A stretch of 64,000 nt of DNA, from the NCBI RefSeq assembly GCF_014117215.1, contig NZ_JACGXS010000001.1, positions 186,001-250,000 of the forward strand. Reading direction: 5' to 3'. A program made the translations under genes and the position numbers. The notes under the pieces are model-generated. The model made no database searches and was not told the DNA's origin. It was given only the letters and a program-made list of their open reading frames with translations. How positions within the stretch are numbered: the stretch's first letter is position 1; every line of letters begins with the position of its first letter. Below, piece after piece: positions 1-6,804 of the stretch. This DNA comes from Stenotrophomonas tumulicola. Lineage in GTDB: Bacteria; Pseudomonadota; Gammaproteobacteria; Xanthomonadales; Xanthomonadaceae.

Positions 1-1271
1 GCGATCAGTATCTGCCCGCCGCGCAGCCAGATGGGAAGTGGCGCCAGTACGCAGACCAGCAGCGCCAGCATCCAGGCGGCATGGCTGCGGCGGGCCAGGC
101 CTTGGCCGATCAACAGCAGCAATACGCCGCCCAGGCTGCCCAGCAGGTGCGAGGTTTCCAACAGTGGCAGGGACGCCGTTGGCAGGAGATGGTGCGTGGC
201 CGGTAACGTGCCGTCGATCAGCAGCGCGGCGCCCACGCTGAACACCGCAAGGGCGATGATGTTCGGCAGCCAGGGGCGCAGCGCCTTCCAGCCGGCGCGC
301 GTCGCGCCTGCGCTGACGCGCAGCGGCCGGCGCATGCTGGGTGCGATGGCCAGCAGCGTTGCCAACAGCAGCGGCAGCACGTAATAGGTGATGCGGTAGA
401 CCAGCGCAGCGGCAAGCACCGCCCCAGGGGCTACCTGCGGCAACAGTTTGAGCAGGCTCCATTCGAACACACCCAGCCCGGCCGGAACCGTTGATACCAG
501 CCCGGCCAGCACGGCCACCAGGTACAGGCCGACGAAGCCGGGCAGGCCGGTGGGGGTTGAATCCGGCAGCAGCACATAGAACGCTGCGGCGGCCAGGATC
601 AGTTCCACCACGCTGAGCGCGGTCACTGCCAGCGTGGTACGACGGTCCGGCAGCCACAGCGCATGGCCGAACAGGGAAAACCCGCGACCCTGGCGACCCA
701 CCAGCACGACCATCAGCGCATAGGCGAGCAGCACGCCAGCACCGGTTGCCCGGAGGGCCCCGGCCTGCAGCGGCAACGCCTGCGCGGCCGCCGCCGGTTC
801 CAGGCACAGCGCCACGCCCAGCAGCACCCAGGCCCCGAATACGAACCCGAGGGTGCTCATCAACACCACCTGGCCGATCTGCGCCAGGTCCAACCCGGCA
901 CTGCGATAACCACGCAGGCGGACGGCACCGCCGGTGAGGGCGGCAAAGCCCACCGTCTGGCCCAGTGCATGGGCCAGGAATGCGGTGATGCCCACGCGCG
1001 CGGGATGTACGTGGATGCCACTGCGGCGCAGGCCGATGGCATCGAAACCCACCAGGCAGGCATAGCTGGCCAGGGCCAGCAGTACGGCCAGCGTCAGCTG
1101 CCCGCCGCCGAATCCGTGGAAGGCCTGGCGCACCGCGCGGTAGCCGTGTTCGTCGAAGGCGCCCGCCAGCCCATGCAGTGCCAGGGCCAGCACGACCAGC
1201 GGAAATACAACGGCCAGCAGTCGTTTGATGCGCTGTGCGCGGGACGTCACGGACGCAGGAATGTCGGTCAT
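1..1271 (-). CDS. mprF: MprF-like lysylphosphatidylglycerol flippase, 3' part outside window
   Basis: The reading frame starts at an ATG at 1271 and runs off the left edge without a stop, giving about 423 residues of a polytopic membrane protein. It begins MSDIPASVTSRAQRIKRLL and has many hydrophobic helices. The segment VPAGLGVFEWSLLKLLP matches the conserved loop of the MprF N-terminal flippase domain (LPG_synthase_TM family). In that family this half moves aminoacylated phosphatidylglycerol across the inner membrane, and a cytosolic C-terminal domain adds the amino acid. The C-terminal domain would lie outside the window, so I cannot tell a full MprF from a flippase-only homologue. Confidence 0.75.
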   Translation of the reverse strand, partial: MTDIPASVTSRAQRIKRLLAVVFPLVVLALALHGLAGAFDEHGYRAVRQAFHGFGGGQLTLAVLLALASYACLVGFDAIGLRRSGIHVHPARVGITAFLAHALGQTVGFAALTGGAVRLRGYRSAGLDLAQIGQVVLMSTLGFVFGAWVLLGVALCLEPAAAAQALPLQAGALRATGAGVLLAYALMVVLVGRQGRGFSLFGHALWLPDRRTTLAVTALSVVELILAAAAFYVLLPDSTPTGLPGFVGLYLVAVLAGLVSTVPAGLGVFEWSLLKLLPQVAPGAVLAAALVYRITYYVLPLLLATLLAIAPSMRRPLRVSAGATRAGWKALRPWLPNIIALAVFSVGAALLIDGTLPATHHLLPTASLPLLETSHLLGSLGGVLLLLIGQGLARRSHAAWMLALLVCVLAPLPIWLRGGQILI

Positions 1272-1461
1272 GGTGGGAAGATAGGCAAGGAGGGGCGATA
1301 ACGGCGTCAGCACGGTGACGTCGGGAATCGTGCGCCGGTCCCTGCAGCTTGGCTAGTGGGGACGATGGGGCCATTGCGCTGGCGTTGGCGCGTGATGATC
1401 ACCCACAGCTTCGGCGTGGTGAGGGAGAATGGGGCTTGTCCACCCGATGAGGAGCCACGCC

Positions 1462-1809
1462 ATGATGGAACGTTTCGATGTTGGTCCGCGCATGTCCGAG
1501 ATGACCGTGCACAACAAGGTTGCCTATCTTTCCGGCCAGGTCCCCGAAGACACCAGCCAGGACATCACCGGACAGACGCGCCAGGTATTGGAAGAGATCG
1601 ACAAGCTGTTGATGCTGGCGGCCAGCGACAAGCAGCACGTGCTGCGTGCAGAGGTCTTCCTTGCAGACATCGCTGACTTCGATGGCATGAACCAGGCGTG
1701 GGATGAGTGGGTGGTGGCTGGCATGACCCCGGCACGTGCGACGGTGGAAGCCAAGCTGGCGCATGCCGAGTGGAAGGTCGAGATCGTGATCACTGCCGCG
1801 GTGCCGTGA
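1462..1809 (+). CDS. RidA family (YjgF/YER057c/UK114) protein
   Basis: A 115-residue protein, close to the usual RidA length. The start at 1462 (MMERFDVGPRMSEM) is preceded by GAGGAG at a good distance. The segment PARATVEAKLAHAEWKVEI near the C terminus is the conserved RidA block; its Arg binds the substrate carboxylate in characterised imine/enamine deaminases. RidA proteins hydrolyse reactive enamines and imines released by PLP enzymes. This sequence differs from the canonical RidA C terminus, so it may be another Rid subfamily with an unproven substrate. It stands alone, followed by a long repeat-rich intergenic region. Confidence 0.88.
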   Translation: MMERFDVGPRMSEMTVHNKVAYLSGQVPEDTSQDITGQTRQVLEEIDKLLMLAASDKQHVLRAEVFLADIADFDGMNQAWDEWVVAGMTPARATVEAKLAHAEWKVEIVITAAVP

Positions 1810-1883
1810 CGGTCGAGGCAAGGTCGACAGCAACAGCGGAAGCAACAGCAACAGCAACAGCAACAGCTGCAGGGTTGTGGGTT

Positions 1884-1990
1884 GGTGGGGCGGGGTGGAT
1901 TGGCGGGGGACGGCAACGTCCGCATCCTGCGGGCCTCGTTTCGCGCCATCCGTGGCGCTCAACGCCCCCGCCAACCCACCCCCCCCCACC
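1884..1990 (-). other. Structured inverted-repeat element, copy A
   Basis: Arms 1884-1909 and 1965-1990 are complementary over about 26 bp with a few mismatches. Between them lie two perfect small hairpins, 1920-1932 (5-bp stem) and 1943-1958 (6-bp stem). Read on the minus strand the two apical loops are CGGA and GGA. Arrangement and loops match copy B and, on the other strand, the element at 2452-2550. No coding potential. Function unknown. Confidence 0.55.
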
Positions 1991-2014
1991 TTCGACAGGT
2001 CCATGCGGCGTCGG

Positions 2015-2079
2015 GTAGCGCCGGGCCATGCCCGGCGGAATGGGGGGAGGGGATGGGTAGAGCGGGGCCATGCCCCGCT
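2015..2079 (+). repeat. Two GTAG-type REP palindromes (SMAG-like) in copy A
   Basis: Two 23-nt palindromes at 2015-2037 and 2057-2079. Each begins GTAG and then forms a hairpin around a central CCATG (for example GCCGGGCCATGCCCGGC). This is the hallmark of the GTAG REP family described in Stenotrophomonas maltophilia (SMAG). Confidence 0.85.
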
Positions 2080-2158
2080 GCTCTTGTTTCTGGTCGAAGC
2101 AAGGTCGACAGCAACAGCAGAAGCAACAGCAGAAGCAAAAGCTGCAGGGCTGTGTATT

Positions 2159-2265
2159 GGTGGGGCGGGGTGGATTGGCGGGGGACGGCAACGTCCGCAT
2201 CCTGCGGGCCTCGTTTCGCGCCATCCATGGCGCTCAACGCCCCCGCCAACCCACCCCGCCCCACC
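2159..2265 (-). other. Structured inverted-repeat element, copy B
   Basis: Second copy inside the tandem duplication. Arms 2159-2184 and 2240-2265 pair over 26 bp with a single mismatch, better than copy A. The inner hairpins have minus-strand loops TGGA and GGA. Position 1 of the tetraloop differs from copy A while the GGA is kept. Confidence 0.55.
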
Positions 2266-2289
2266 TTCGACAGGTCCATGCGGCGTCGG

Positions 2290-2409
2290 GTAGCGCCGGG
2301 CCATGCCCGGCGGAATGGGGGGAATGGGGGATGGGTAGAGCGGGGCCATACCCCGCTGCTCCTGTTTCCGGTATTGCGCCAACGGCAGCGGGGCATGGCC
2401 CCGCTCTAC
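2290..2409. repeat. Three GTAG-type REP palindromes around copy B
   Basis: Plus-strand units at 2290-2312 and 2335-2357 and a minus-strand unit at 2387-2409. The second and third face each other as an inverted pair. The third is followed after a short gap by eight T residues (2412-2419), so it may also act as a plus-strand terminator. Confidence 0.82.
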
Positions 2410-2451
2410 CATTTTTTTTACGCGGCTGGCGGCCACCGGAAACTGTCCGAG

Positions 2452-2550
2452 GGCCGGGCGGGTGGGGTATGCGGGGCCTTGAGCGGCAGGAGCCGCGAAG
2501 AGCTACAAGGACGTACTTGCGCGTGCCCCGCATACCCCACCCGCCCGGCC
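2452..2550 (+). other. Structured element with perfect 26-bp arms and two GGA-loop hairpins
   Basis: Arms 2452-2477 and 2525-2550 are perfect reverse complements. The 47-nt interior holds GCGGC-AGGA-GCCGC at 2483-2496 and CAAG-GACGTA-CTTG at 2506-2519. The second hairpin lies in CTACAAGGACGTACTTG, which resembles the published CsrA/RsmA consensus RUACARGGAUGU at 10 of 12 positions. It has the same plan as the elements in the tandem duplication but in opposite orientation. It lies downstream of both ridA (plus) and the RnfB-like gene (minus), so it could be part of either 3' UTR or a bidirectional terminator. Confidence 0.6.
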
Positions 2551-2591
2551 AACCCCAGATGCAGCTCGAAAGCCCACCCACCGCGAGGGGG

Positions 2592-3014
2592 TCAGCCCGT
2601 TCGACCTGCCAGCTCGATGCAGTCCACCGGACACGGCGGGATGCACAACTCACAACCGGTGCACAGGTCCGCGATGACCGTATGCATGTACTTCGCGCCG
2701 CCAACGATGGCGTCCACCGGACAGGCCTGTATGCACTTGGTGCACCCGATGCAGTCCGCTTCCACGATCACCGCCACCTGCGCCGGCTTGTGCTCGCCGC
2801 GCGCACGATCGTAGCCGACAGCTGGAATGTCCAGCACCTGCGCCAATGCATGCGCACCCGCATCACCGCCAGGAGGACAGCGTTCGACACCCACTTCGCG
2901 GCGCGCCATGGCTTCCGCATACGGGCGACAGCCGTCGTAGCCGCATTGCCCGCACTGTGTCTGCGGCAACAAGCGGTCCAGGCGTTCGACCAGCGGGGGA
3001 GGCATCGTGCTCAT
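2592..3014 (-). CDS. RnfB-like [4Fe-4S] ferredoxin, short orphan form
   Basis: A 140-residue protein starting [19 protein letters not shown]. Cys21, Cys24, Cys29 and Cys46 form the four-cysteine Fe-S motif of RnfB (CGQCGYDGC), followed by two ferredoxin motifs at Cys88/91/94/98 and Cys118/121/124/128. RnfB is the electron-carrying subunit of the Rnf/Rsx complex. Here the usual N-terminal membrane segment is missing and no other rnf genes lie nearby, so a soluble electron carrier is as likely as an Rnf subunit. It follows the HAD gene after 25 bp and metG, probably one transcript. No clear ribosome-binding site is visible, so the start is less certain than the family. Confidence 0.85.
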   Translation of the reverse strand: MSTMPPPLVERLDRLLPQTQCGQCGYDGCRPYAEAMARREVGVERCPPGGDAGAHALAQVLDIPAVGYDRARGEHKPAQVAVIVEADCIGCTKCIQACPVDAIVGGAKYMHTVIADLCTGCELCIPPCPVDCIELAGRTG

Positions 3015-3039
3015 GCGTGGCGGTGGCTGCGCGAAGAGG

Positions 3040-3633
3040 TCATTTTTCCAGGGGTTTTCCGCGATACCAGCGGTCGTGGGCCAACGCCAGCATCGGTTTG
3101 TCTTCGTGGCTGTCGCCATAGGCATGGATGCGTGCATAGCGCGACAGGTCGAAACGCCGGCCGATCTGCTCGGCCTTGCGCGGCCCGCAGTCGCCGCCTT
3201 CATAGCGACCGGTCAGGCGGCCATCCTGGCTCTCCAGCCGGTTGCAGATCAACTGCAGGCCCAGTTGTTCGCACCATGGCTGCAGGTACAGGTCCAGCGA
3301 ACCGGAGACCACCACCACGGTGTGCTCCTGCTGCAGGTGCCAGTGGATCTGTTCCAGCATCTGCGGCCGCAGCATCCTTGGCAATTCGTCGTGCGCATAG
3401 CCGGAAGCCAACGTGGCGATATCCTGCACATGGCGGCCACTGAAGGCCAGGCGGGTCACGCGTGCACGGATGCGTTCGGCGGAAATCAGCCGCAACCGGT
3501 ATGCCAGCAACCACGGACCGACCTTCCACCACGCCCGTGCAAGCTGTTCGGGGGTGGCGACGCGGCGCAGGAACCGGCCATAGGTATCGCAGGTGGTGAC
3601 GGTATGGTCGAAGTCGAACAGCGCCAGTTCCAT
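3040..3633 (-). CDS. HAD-IB family phosphatase
   Basis: A 197-residue protein starting [14 protein letters not shown], with GGAG a few bases before the ATG; an upstream in-frame ATG at 3645 is possible. Asp7 and Asp9 in the DFDHT motif are the nucleophile and acid/base pair of HAD hydrolases. Further on, [15 protein letters not shown] supplies the motif II serine, and [11 protein letters not shown] contains the motif IV acidic residue. The layout fits the SerB-like IB subgroup of small-molecule phosphatases. The substrate is unknown. It sits between metG and the RnfB-like gene on the same strand. Confidence 0.85.
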   Translation of the reverse strand: MELALFDFDHTVTTCDTYGRFLRRVATPEQLARAWWKVGPWLLAYRLRLISAERIRARVTRLAFSGRHVQDIATLASGYAHDELPRMLRPQMLEQIHWHLQQEHTVVVVSGSLDLYLQPWCEQLGLQLICNRLESQDGRLTGRYEGGDCGPRKAEQIGRRFDLSRYARIHAYGDSHEDKPMLALAHDRWYRGKPLEK

Positions 3634-3676
3634 CGCGGTCTCCATGGCCGGGCGCAGCCAGGCTGCGCCGCTGTGG

Positions 3677-5752
3677 TCAGCGTACCGGCATGCCTGGCAG
3701 CGCGCTGCCATCAGCATCCAGCAGCGCCAGCGCACCACCATCGAATCCAGCCGACAGGATCATGCCTTCGCTCAGGCCGAAACGCATCTTGCGCGGTGCC
3801 AGGTTGGCGATGAACACCACGTTGCGGCCGACCAACCGTTCCGGTTCGCCATAGCTGGCACGGATGCCGGAGAAGATCTGGCGCTTGCCCAGCTCGCCTG
3901 CATCCAGCTCGAAACGCAACAGTTTGTCCGAACCTTCCACGAACTCACAGGCCAGCACCTTGCCGATGCGCAGGTCGAGCTTGGCGAAGTCGTCGATGCC
4001 GATATACGCCGGCGCGCCTTCGTCGCTGGTTGCCACGGGAGCGGCAGGTGCCGGCATGGCGGCGGCCTTGGCCGCAGTGGCGGGAGCAGCGGTGGCTGGC
4101 TGCAGGGTGTCCTTGGAGGCGTCGGTCATGGCGTCGATTTTCTTCGGGTCGATACGGGTGAAAAGCGGAACATACGCGTTGATGCGGTGGCCCAGCAGTG
4201 GCTGTGCCAGCGCCGTCCAGTCACCCACCGGCGCGGCCAGGAATGCTTCGGCCTGCGCCGAGGTGGCAGGCAGCACCGGCTTGAGCGCGGTGACCAGCAC
4301 GCGGAACAGGTTCAGGCCCTGGCTGCACACCGACTGCAGCTGCGCATCGGCGCCTTCCTGCTTGGCGATCACCCACGGCTTGACGTCGTCGATGTAGCGG
4401 TTGGCTTCATCGGCCAGCGCCATCGTCTGCCGGATCGCTGCGGCCGGATCGTTGCGTTCGTAGGCTTCACGGATCGGTGCGAGCGCCTCCACGAAGCGCT
4501 GGTACTGCGCCGGGTCCGGCAACTGCGCGGCCAACTGGCCGTCGAAGCGCTTGCTGATGAAGCCGGCGCAGCGGCTGGCCAGGTTGACGAACTTGCCGAC
4601 CAGGTCGGCGTTGACCCGCGCGACGAAGTCGCCCAGGTTGAGGTCCAGGTCGTCCACGCCACCGGAGGACTTGGCGGCGTAGTAATAGCGCAGTGCCTCC
4701 GGTTCCAGTCCGGCATCGAGGAAGGTGCGCGCCATCACGAAGGTGCCGCGTGACTTGCTCATCTTGGCCCCGTCGACGGTCAGGTAGCCATTGACGTGCA
4801 GGCGGGTCGGCGCACGACGGCCGGTACCGTGCAGCACCGCCGGCCAGAACAGGCCGTGGAAGTTGACGATGTCCTTGCCGATGAAATGGTGCAGTTCGGT
4901 CGACGTGCCGGCACGCAGGTGCGCGTCGAAGTCTTCACCGTTCTTCGCGCACAGCGCCTGGAAACTGGACAGGTAGCCGATGGGTGCGTCCAGCCACACA
5001 TAGAAATACTTGCCCGGCTGGCCGGGGATCTCGAAGCCGAAATAAGGCGCATCGCGCGAGATGTCCCACGCGCGCAGGCCGCCTTCGGCGTTGAGCCATT
5101 CACCCAGCTTGGCCTTGACGCCCGGCAGGGCGACATCGCCGGCCAGCCATTGGCGCAGGAAGCCATCGAAGTGGCCGACTTCGAAGAAGAAATGCTCCGA
5201 ATCGCGGATTTCCGGCGTAGCCCCGGAGATCACCGATTTCGGTTCCTTCAGTTCCGTGGGGGCGTACGTGGCACCGCACACTTCGCAGTTGTCGCCGTAC
5301 TGGTCCGCGCTGCCGCAGTTCGGGCAGATGCCCTTGATGTAGCGGTCCGGCAGGAACATGCCCTTGGCCGGGTCGTAGAACTGCGCCACCGAACGGCGGC
5401 TGATGTGGCCCTCGGCTTCCAGTTTCAGGTAGAAGGCTTCGGTCAGCGCCTTGTTGGCGGCCGAATTGGTCGAATCGTAGTGGTCGAAGGCCACGCCGAA
5501 GGCGGCGAAATCGCGCTCATGGCTGGCTTGGATGTTGGCGATGAAGGTTTCCGGGCTTACCCCGGCTTTTTCCGCCGCCAGCATGATCGGCGTGCCGTGG
5601 GTGTCGTCGGCGCAGACGAACCAGGCCGTGCCGCCGCTCATTCGCCGCGCACGCACCCAGATGTCGGCCTGGATGTAGCCCACCAGGTGGCCCAGGTGCA
5701 GGGGGCCGTTGGCATAGGGCAGGGCGGTGGTGACGAGCGCGGTACGGGTCAT
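3677..5752 (-). CDS. metG: Methionyl-tRNA synthetase
   Basis: A 691-residue class I synthetase that charges tRNA-Met. It begins MTRTALVTTALPYANGPLHLGHL, with the HIGH-type motif HLGH at residues 19-22. A zinc knuckle (CPNCG ... CEVCG) follows near residue 145, and the KMSKS loop (GAKMSKSRGTF) lies near residue 335. The C-terminal 110 residues are an EMAP/Trbp111-like tRNA-binding domain (LDLRIGKVLACEFVEGSDKL), joined by an Ala/Pro-rich linker. This is the long dimeric form found in E. coli. It probably heads a transcript with the HAD and RnfB-like genes. A dispersed-type palindrome lies about 45 bp upstream. Confidence 0.98.
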   Translation of the reverse strand: MTRTALVTTALPYANGPLHLGHLVGYIQADIWVRARRMSGGTAWFVCADDTHGTPIMLAAEKAGVSPETFIANIQASHERDFAAFGVAFDHYDSTNSAANKALTEAFYLKLEAEGHISRRSVAQFYDPAKGMFLPDRYIKGICPNCGSADQYGDNCEVCGATYAPTELKEPKSVISGATPEIRDSEHFFFEVGHFDGFLRQWLAGDVALPGVKAKLGEWLNAEGGLRAWDISRDAPYFGFEIPGQPGKYFYVWLDAPIGYLSSFQALCAKNGEDFDAHLRAGTSTELHHFIGKDIVNFHGLFWPAVLHGTGRRAPTRLHVNGYLTVDGAKMSKSRGTFVMARTFLDAGLEPEALRYYYAAKSSGGVDDLDLNLGDFVARVNADLVGKFVNLASRCAGFISKRFDGQLAAQLPDPAQYQRFVEALAPIREAYERNDPAAAIRQTMALADEANRYIDDVKPWVIAKQEGADAQLQSVCSQGLNLFRVLVTALKPVLPATSAQAEAFLAAPVGDWTALAQPLLGHRINAYVPLFTRIDPKKIDAMTDASKDTLQPATAAPATAAKAAAMPAPAAPVATSDEGAPAYIGIDDFAKLDLRIGKVLACEFVEGSDKLLRFELDAGELGKRQIFSGIRASYGEPERLVGRNVVFIANLAPRKMRFGLSEGMILSAGFDGGALALLDADGSALPGMPVR

Positions 5753-5796
5753 GGTCACGGGGTGCAGCGAGGGGAATCGGTGATTATCGCATAAGG

Positions 5797-5831
5797 GGTC
5801 GGATCCCTTGCCCGTGGAAAGGGATCCGACC
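5797..5831. repeat. 13-bp perfect inverted repeat upstream of metG
   Basis: Arms 5797-5809 (GGTCGGATCCCTT) and 5819-5831 are perfect reverse complements around a 9-nt loop. It lies between the metG start and the stop of the DUF2147 gene. There is no strong T run, so it is at best a weak terminator. From memory, similar GGATCC-centred palindromes are dispersed in Stenotrophomonas genomes; I could not verify this here. Confidence 0.6.
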
Positions 5832-5854
5832 GCCAAGGCACCCCGCGGCGCTGC

Positions 5855-6298
5855 TTACTCGCGGACCCAGGTCTGGGCGCGGCAGATGAAGGCCACGCAG
5901 CCGGAGACGTCAAGCTTGTCCCCGCCAGCCTGCAGTTTCATCTTGGACTTGTAGGTCTTGCCATTGGCGGGGTCCAGGATGGTGCCGCCGGACCAACTGG
6001 ACGCACCATCGGACTTCAGGTCCCACAGGATGGTCATGCCTTTGACCGGCTTGTCCTTGTTCGCACCCTTGCAGCCGTCGCAGACCGGGTTCGGGCCCTT
6101 GTCGGACTGCAGGATGTCTACCACCTTGCCGGACAGCGTGCCGTTGCTGGCCTGGGTGATCTCGACGATCGACTTCACCTTGCCGGTCTTGTCGTCGATG
6201 GTCTTCCAGCGGCCGGCGGCGCCATCGGCCGCGTTCGCCGACAGCGCGGCCACGCACAGCGGCAGCGCGAGCAACAGGGTCTTGAAGGTCTTGCGCAT
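5855..6298 (-). CDS. DUF2147 family secreted protein
   Basis: A 147-residue precursor with a signal peptide (MRKTFKTLLLALPLCVAALSANA, cleavage after ANA). It is preceded by a strong GGGAGGGG ribosome-binding site. The mature part GRWKTIDDKTGKVKSIVEI followed by CDGCKGANKDKPVKGMTILWDL is the DUF2147 signature: a small beta-rich periplasmic domain with a CxxC pair, and two more cysteines near the C terminus. No activity has been established for the family that I can name. It stands between metG and the VOC gene on the same strand. Confidence 0.87.
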   Translation of the reverse strand: MRKTFKTLLLALPLCVAALSANAADGAAGRWKTIDDKTGKVKSIVEITQASNGTLSGKVVDILQSDKGPNPVCDGCKGANKDKPVKGMTILWDLKSDGASSWSGGTILDPANGKTYKSKMKLQAGGDKLDVSGCVAFICRAQTWVRE

Positions 6299-6396
6299 GG
6301 TCCCCTCCCAGGGCGTTGGATCAACGCCGGCTGCAGTGCCGGCACGTGCCGACTGTATACCCATTCGGTGCGGTACGGTGCAAGCCGTGGGCGGGT

Positions 6397-6804
6397 TCAG
6401 GTGATCTCGTACAACTCCAGCGGCAGGTCGTCGGGGTCGGCGAAGAAGGTGAAGCGACGGCCGGTGTATTCATCCACGCGGATCGGCTCGCACGCCACGC
6501 CATGCCGGCCGAGGTGTTCGATGACCGGTTCCAGGGCCGCCACGCGGAAGGCGAGGTGCCGCAACCCCTGTGCCTCGGGGCGGCTTGGGCGTGGGGGTGG
6601 CTCGGGAAACGAGAACAGCTCCAACTGGCTGCCATCGGGCAGGGCCAGGTCCAGCTTCCATGAGTCGCGCGCGGTACGGTGATGCTCGGCCAGCACCTCC
6701 AGGCCGAGCATGTCCACGTAGAACGCACGGGAACGTGCATAGTCGCTGCAGATAAGGGCGACGTGATGGATCCCCGACAGCGCCGGTGCCCGTGGCAGGC
6801 TCAT
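6397..6804 (-). CDS. YaeR-like glyoxalase-I-fold (VOC) metalloprotein
   Basis: A 135-residue single-domain VOC protein. It aligns by eye along its whole length with E. coli YaeR: IHHVALICSDYARSRAFYVDMLG, ELFSFPEPPPRPSRPEAQGLRHLAF and RFTFFADPDDLPLELYE. The metal ligands expected for the fold are present (His14, the Glu of the LELFSF strand, the His of GLRHLAF and the Glu of LELYE). Family members are glyoxalase-like and the substrate is not firmly known. Its ATG overlaps the TGA of the DUF885 gene by 4 bp (ATGA), so the two are translationally coupled. Confidence 0.9.
   Translation of the reverse strand: MSLPRAPALSGIHHVALICSDYARSRAFYVDMLGLEVLAEHHRTARDSWKLDLALPDGSQLELFSFPEPPPRPSRPEAQGLRHLAFRVAALEPVIEHLGRHGVACEPIRVDEYTGRRFTFFADPDDLPLELYEIT

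Larger units (their letters stand above)
1811..2372. repeat. 281-bp tandem duplication in intergenic DNA
   Basis: Two adjacent near-identical copies, 1811-2091 and 2092-2372. Each begins with GGTCGA(G/A)GCAAGGTCGACAG, continues into AGCAAC/AGCAGA short repeats, then a long inverted-repeat element, then two GTAG palindromes. Differences are mostly single substitutions and small changes in the short-repeat tract. No plausible gene lies here: frames open across it are composition artefacts. The block begins directly after the ridA stop codon. Confidence 0.85.

Noticed and set aside
1820-2145. AGCAAC-type short repeats considered as a CRISPR array or microsatellite gene
   Set aside because: Units are 6-9 bp without spacers, and no cas gene is present.
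1399-2436. Long open frames through the repeat region (for example 345 codons on minus)
   Set aside because: The translation consists of repeated Pro/Leu/Ser tracts created by the duplicated DNA; no ribosome-binding site and no homology.
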